Assembly (NCBI GenBank): GCA_030836365.1
Contig: JAURQB010000071.1
Location: 1-14,573, forward strand
Source: Bdellovibrionota bacterium
GTDB lineage: Bacteria > Bdellovibrionota > Bacteriovoracia > Bacteriovoracales > Bacteriovoracaceae
DNA length: 14,573 nt
Reading direction: 5' to 3'
Shown: positions 12,524-14,573 of the stretch, one piece after another
How the letters are laid out: each line of letters opens with the position of its first letter
How positions within the stretch are numbered: the first letter of the stretch is position 1
Position numbers and translations under genes: made by a program
Notes under the pieces: generated by a model
Database searches by the model: none
Told to the model about the DNA's origin: nothing
What the model saw: the letters and a program-made list of their open reading frames with translations, nothing else

Positions 12524-14524
12524 ATGAAGCTTATATTTCTCTCATTATTGCTAGTAGCCACACCTGTTGGGGCGGAGGACACATTTTTTGATGTCCAACC
12601 TTATGAAGGAAATACCTCTCCAGTTAAAAGTATAGTGAACTCCAGTCCAATACAATCCCCCTCATCTCTTGGTCAACCTCCCGATCCATGCCCAAAGGCT
12701 CATCTACAAGCAGAGACAATTACAATACCCGCGAGACACCAACAAAAGGGGTTTCGTTTTATATATGAATTTGCAACGAACAGAACTGCAGCTCCAGGTA
12801 CATCTGCGACAGATTGCGCATCGATATTATCTCCCGTTCAGGCCCAGGCAGACGGAATACTGAAATCATTGGTAGATAACTCTTCAATTAACTCCATGGA
12901 ATATTATCAATTTATAGTAAAATCACGCACGAGTGGATGGAGTGATTTACAAAAACTTTGTTTTACTTCAACACATGCAGAAAATTTTTCAAATTACTAT
13001 ACCGAAAATATGCCCAGAGATGGCATTGGTAATAGGATTGGATCGGATGAATTAATTAACAATTATCGCGCTGGGGAAAACGGTGCTTCAGACGCTAGCA
13101 CTGGAGTGTGCATACAGATTCATAAAGCAGCAGCAGACGTTGCAAAGTCAATGGGAATAAAATGCGGAACTACGATTGTTCAACAAGATGCTCCTGATAA
13201 CAATGCTGGAGGGATAGCAATAAGGGACGTTAATACTAGATTCATGCATGCTGTAAATATTTGTAAAAACCCTTCATCTGGAAAATACTTCATTATCAAC
13301 TATGGACGTATTCATGAGATTGACGCCAACTCTTATCAAGAAGCGATTGACCAAGCTAGCCTTGTTACCGGTAGCGGAAACTTTGCCGGTAATCAAATGA
13401 CTTGTATAAGTGAAACAGGTTATAATATTGCAAATTGTAACCACGCCTACCTTCCAAGAGATACTCGTTGGATTTTGGCAACAATTGACACAGCAGTCGC
13501 GAGTTTAAGAGAAGGCAACTACATAAGATCCAATAACAGAGGGGACCTGAGTGCATCGTTTTCCTTATCATCAAGCTCAAGTACAAGGGAATTAGATGAC
13601 GGTTTTATTCGCGAGGAGGACGTCACTCACGGCGCTATCCTGACTGGTAGTATGTATAAAGGACAAAGAAATATGTTCCTCTCAACTGGTTACGGAAGAA
13701 TTACAGATGAAAAATATACGCGCGAAGGAGAAAGAACCCCAACAAGCATCACTCATTCTCACATGTATGCAGGGGCTTATTTGTATGATACTCCAATGTA
13801 TCTTCCCTACGATAATCCAGTTGAAAATACACATAATCATTCAGGCTTAATCTTTAGATCAAAGTCTGATTATGAACGATTTTTCACCGAAAGACTTTCA
13901 TTAAGAATGGACATTGAACATGCCATCGGAATAGGCATGGCAACTGCATATAGACCTGGTGCCGTTTTTGACCTTGGCTACACAAACTTAGGAAAAGCTG
14001 AGCTAAATTATAAAACCTCTGGAGGTGACTTTTCTCTAGGTCAGACAGGTTCCTTATTAACAGGAAATCAAAACAATCTACCGACCCTGTACCTAGGACA
14101 ATCGACTCTCGGCCATCACATAAGCTATCGAAACCCCAGAGGAGACCTCTCTATTCAAAACACAGCAAGGTACCACTTAATGTATGGAGACACGACATCT
14201 GCAATTGATAACAATACAGAAATTCAAGTGAGGCCAATGGAAAATATTTCAATAAGAGGAAGTTATCACATTGGCTGGACAGGCGATTCAGAAGATTTAT
14301 TTTATGATGCCGGTATCTGGCAAGAAGGTCGAGTGAATATAGGTTATGTTAGTGACGATGGTGAAATTGAAATTACCGGATATGTTGAAGGCTCCACAGG
14401 ACAAATGCCCGCGCAATTTGGAGAGGGTTTAACAATAGAAGACAATCCTCTTCCAGAAAGAACAATACCAGGCTTTGGAGGGGGCATTCAGCTTAAAATA
14501 TCTCCTCAAGAGGACGATATTTGA
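12524..14524 (+). CDS. Exported transglutaminase-like domain fused to a beta-barrel-like C-terminal half
   Basis: 666 residues with a signal peptide (MKLIFLSLLLVATPVGA, cleavage before EDT) and a Pro/Ser-rich linker to about 55. Residues about 190-265 resemble a transglutaminase/papain-like core: TGVCIQIHKAAADVAKSMGI (Cys196 at a helix start), then MHAV with His242, then GKYFIINYG with Asn259 where the third catalytic residue is expected. From about 340 to the end the sequence is rich in alternating polar/hydrophobic strands, aromatics and Gly (for example LSLRMDIEHAIGIGMATAY, later ISIRGSYHIGW), ending GGGIQLKIS. That is the look of an outer-membrane beta-barrel. If both halves are right, it is a cysteine peptidase or amide cross-linking enzyme anchored in the outer membrane. 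The start is set by the signal peptide, since no Shine-Dalgarno sequence precedes it. Both domain calls are by eye; the family is unknown to me. Confidence 0.72.
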   Translation: MKLIFLSLLLVATPVGAEDTFFDVQPYEGNTSPVKSIVNSSPIQSPSSLGQPPDPCPKAHLQAETITIPARHQQKGFRFIYEFATNRTAAPGTSATDCASILSPVQAQADGILKSLVDNSSINSMEYYQFIVKSRTSGWSDLQKLCFTSTHAENFSNYYTENMPRDGIGNRIGSDELINNYRAGENGASDASTGVCIQIHKAAADVAKSMGIKCGTTIVQQDAPDNNAGGIAIRDVNTRFMHAVNICKNPSSGKYFIINYGRIHEIDANSYQEAIDQASLVTGSGNFAGNQMTCISETGYNIANCNHAYLPRDTRWILATIDTAVASLREGNYIRSNNRGDLSASFSLSSSSSTRELDDGFIREEDVTHGAILTGSMYKGQRNMFLSTGYGRITDEKYTREGERTPTSITHSHMYAGAYLYDTPMYLPYDNPVENTHNHSGLIFRSKSDYERFFTERLSLRMDIEHAIGIGMATAYRPGAVFDLGYTNLGKAELNYKTSGGDFSLGQTGSLLTGNQNNLPTLYLGQSTLGHHISYRNPRGDLSIQNTARYHLMYGDTTSAIDNNTEIQVRPMENISIRGSYHIGWTGDSEDLFYDAGIWQEGRVNIGYVSDDGEIEITGYVEGSTGQMPAQFGEGLTIEDNPLPERTIPGFGGGIQLKISPQEDDI

Positions 14525-14573
14525 TTTTCTAATTACTGGCCTTCGTTTTTACAGGATTACTCTAGTCTTGAAA
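14525..14573. other. Window end after the last gene, nothing recognised
   Basis: The 49 bases after the TGA stop show no hairpin with a T-run, no start with a ribosome binding site and no readable partial gene on either strand. Confidence 0.5.

Noticed and set aside
12669..12863. Plus-strand frame inside the transglutaminase-like/barrel gene
   Set aside because: Shadow frame within a well-supported coding region; no start signal.
14525..14573. Terminator for the last gene
   Set aside because: A TTTTT run is present, but no stable inverted repeat precedes it within the visible sequence.

Overview
The window reads as chromosome of an AT-rich Gram-negative bacterium. It has heptose/LPS genes, an outer-membrane-type lipoprotein and a probable outer-membrane barrel. 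Housekeeping genes sit beside several exported proteins that match no family I recognise. This fits the Bdellovibrionota (Bacteriovorax/Halobacteriovorax-like predators) best, but that assignment is inference from style and gene mix, with no marker-gene match.

Left block (1-3220, all minus strand): a compact four-gene operon reads leftward as cytidylate kinase (cmk), a GT9 heptosyltransferase, a stand-alone heptose-7-phosphate kinase (rfaE1/hldA) and the start of phenylalanyl-tRNA synthetase alpha (pheS, cut by the window edge). A plausible sigma-70-type promoter lies just upstream of cmk. Spacings are 0-30 bp, so nucleotide metabolism, LPS core synthesis and translation appear co-transcribed.

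Middle block (3312-7021): a plus-strand pair, a YyaL/DUF255 thioredoxin-fold protein and a short, degenerate CaiB/BaiF-like protein, converges on a minus-strand lipoprotein with two LysM-like segments. The lipoprotein has a good sigma-28 (FliA)-type promoter match.

Right block (7223-14573), largely envelope and secretion-type genes: a large Cys-rich multi-membrane-segment protein starting at TTG; an M15 D,D-carboxypeptidase-like enzyme without signal peptide 14 bp behind it; a 4HBT thioesterase overlapping it tail to tail; a small secreted protein made of two copies of one domain, with a strong ribosome binding site and its own terminator; a secreted protein with five C-x12-C helical-looking repeats; and, divergent from that, a 666-aa protein joining a transglutaminase-like Cys/His/Asn domain to a beta-barrel-like C-terminal half.

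The most interesting signals are the transglutaminase-like/barrel fusion, the C-x12-C repeat protein, and the sigma-28-like promoter elements flanking the 7022-7222 divergent region, with a weaker one before the repeat protein. The last of these suggests some envelope genes are expressed with the flagellar/motile stage. No tRNA, rRNA, CRISPR array, insertion sequence or attachment site was seen.
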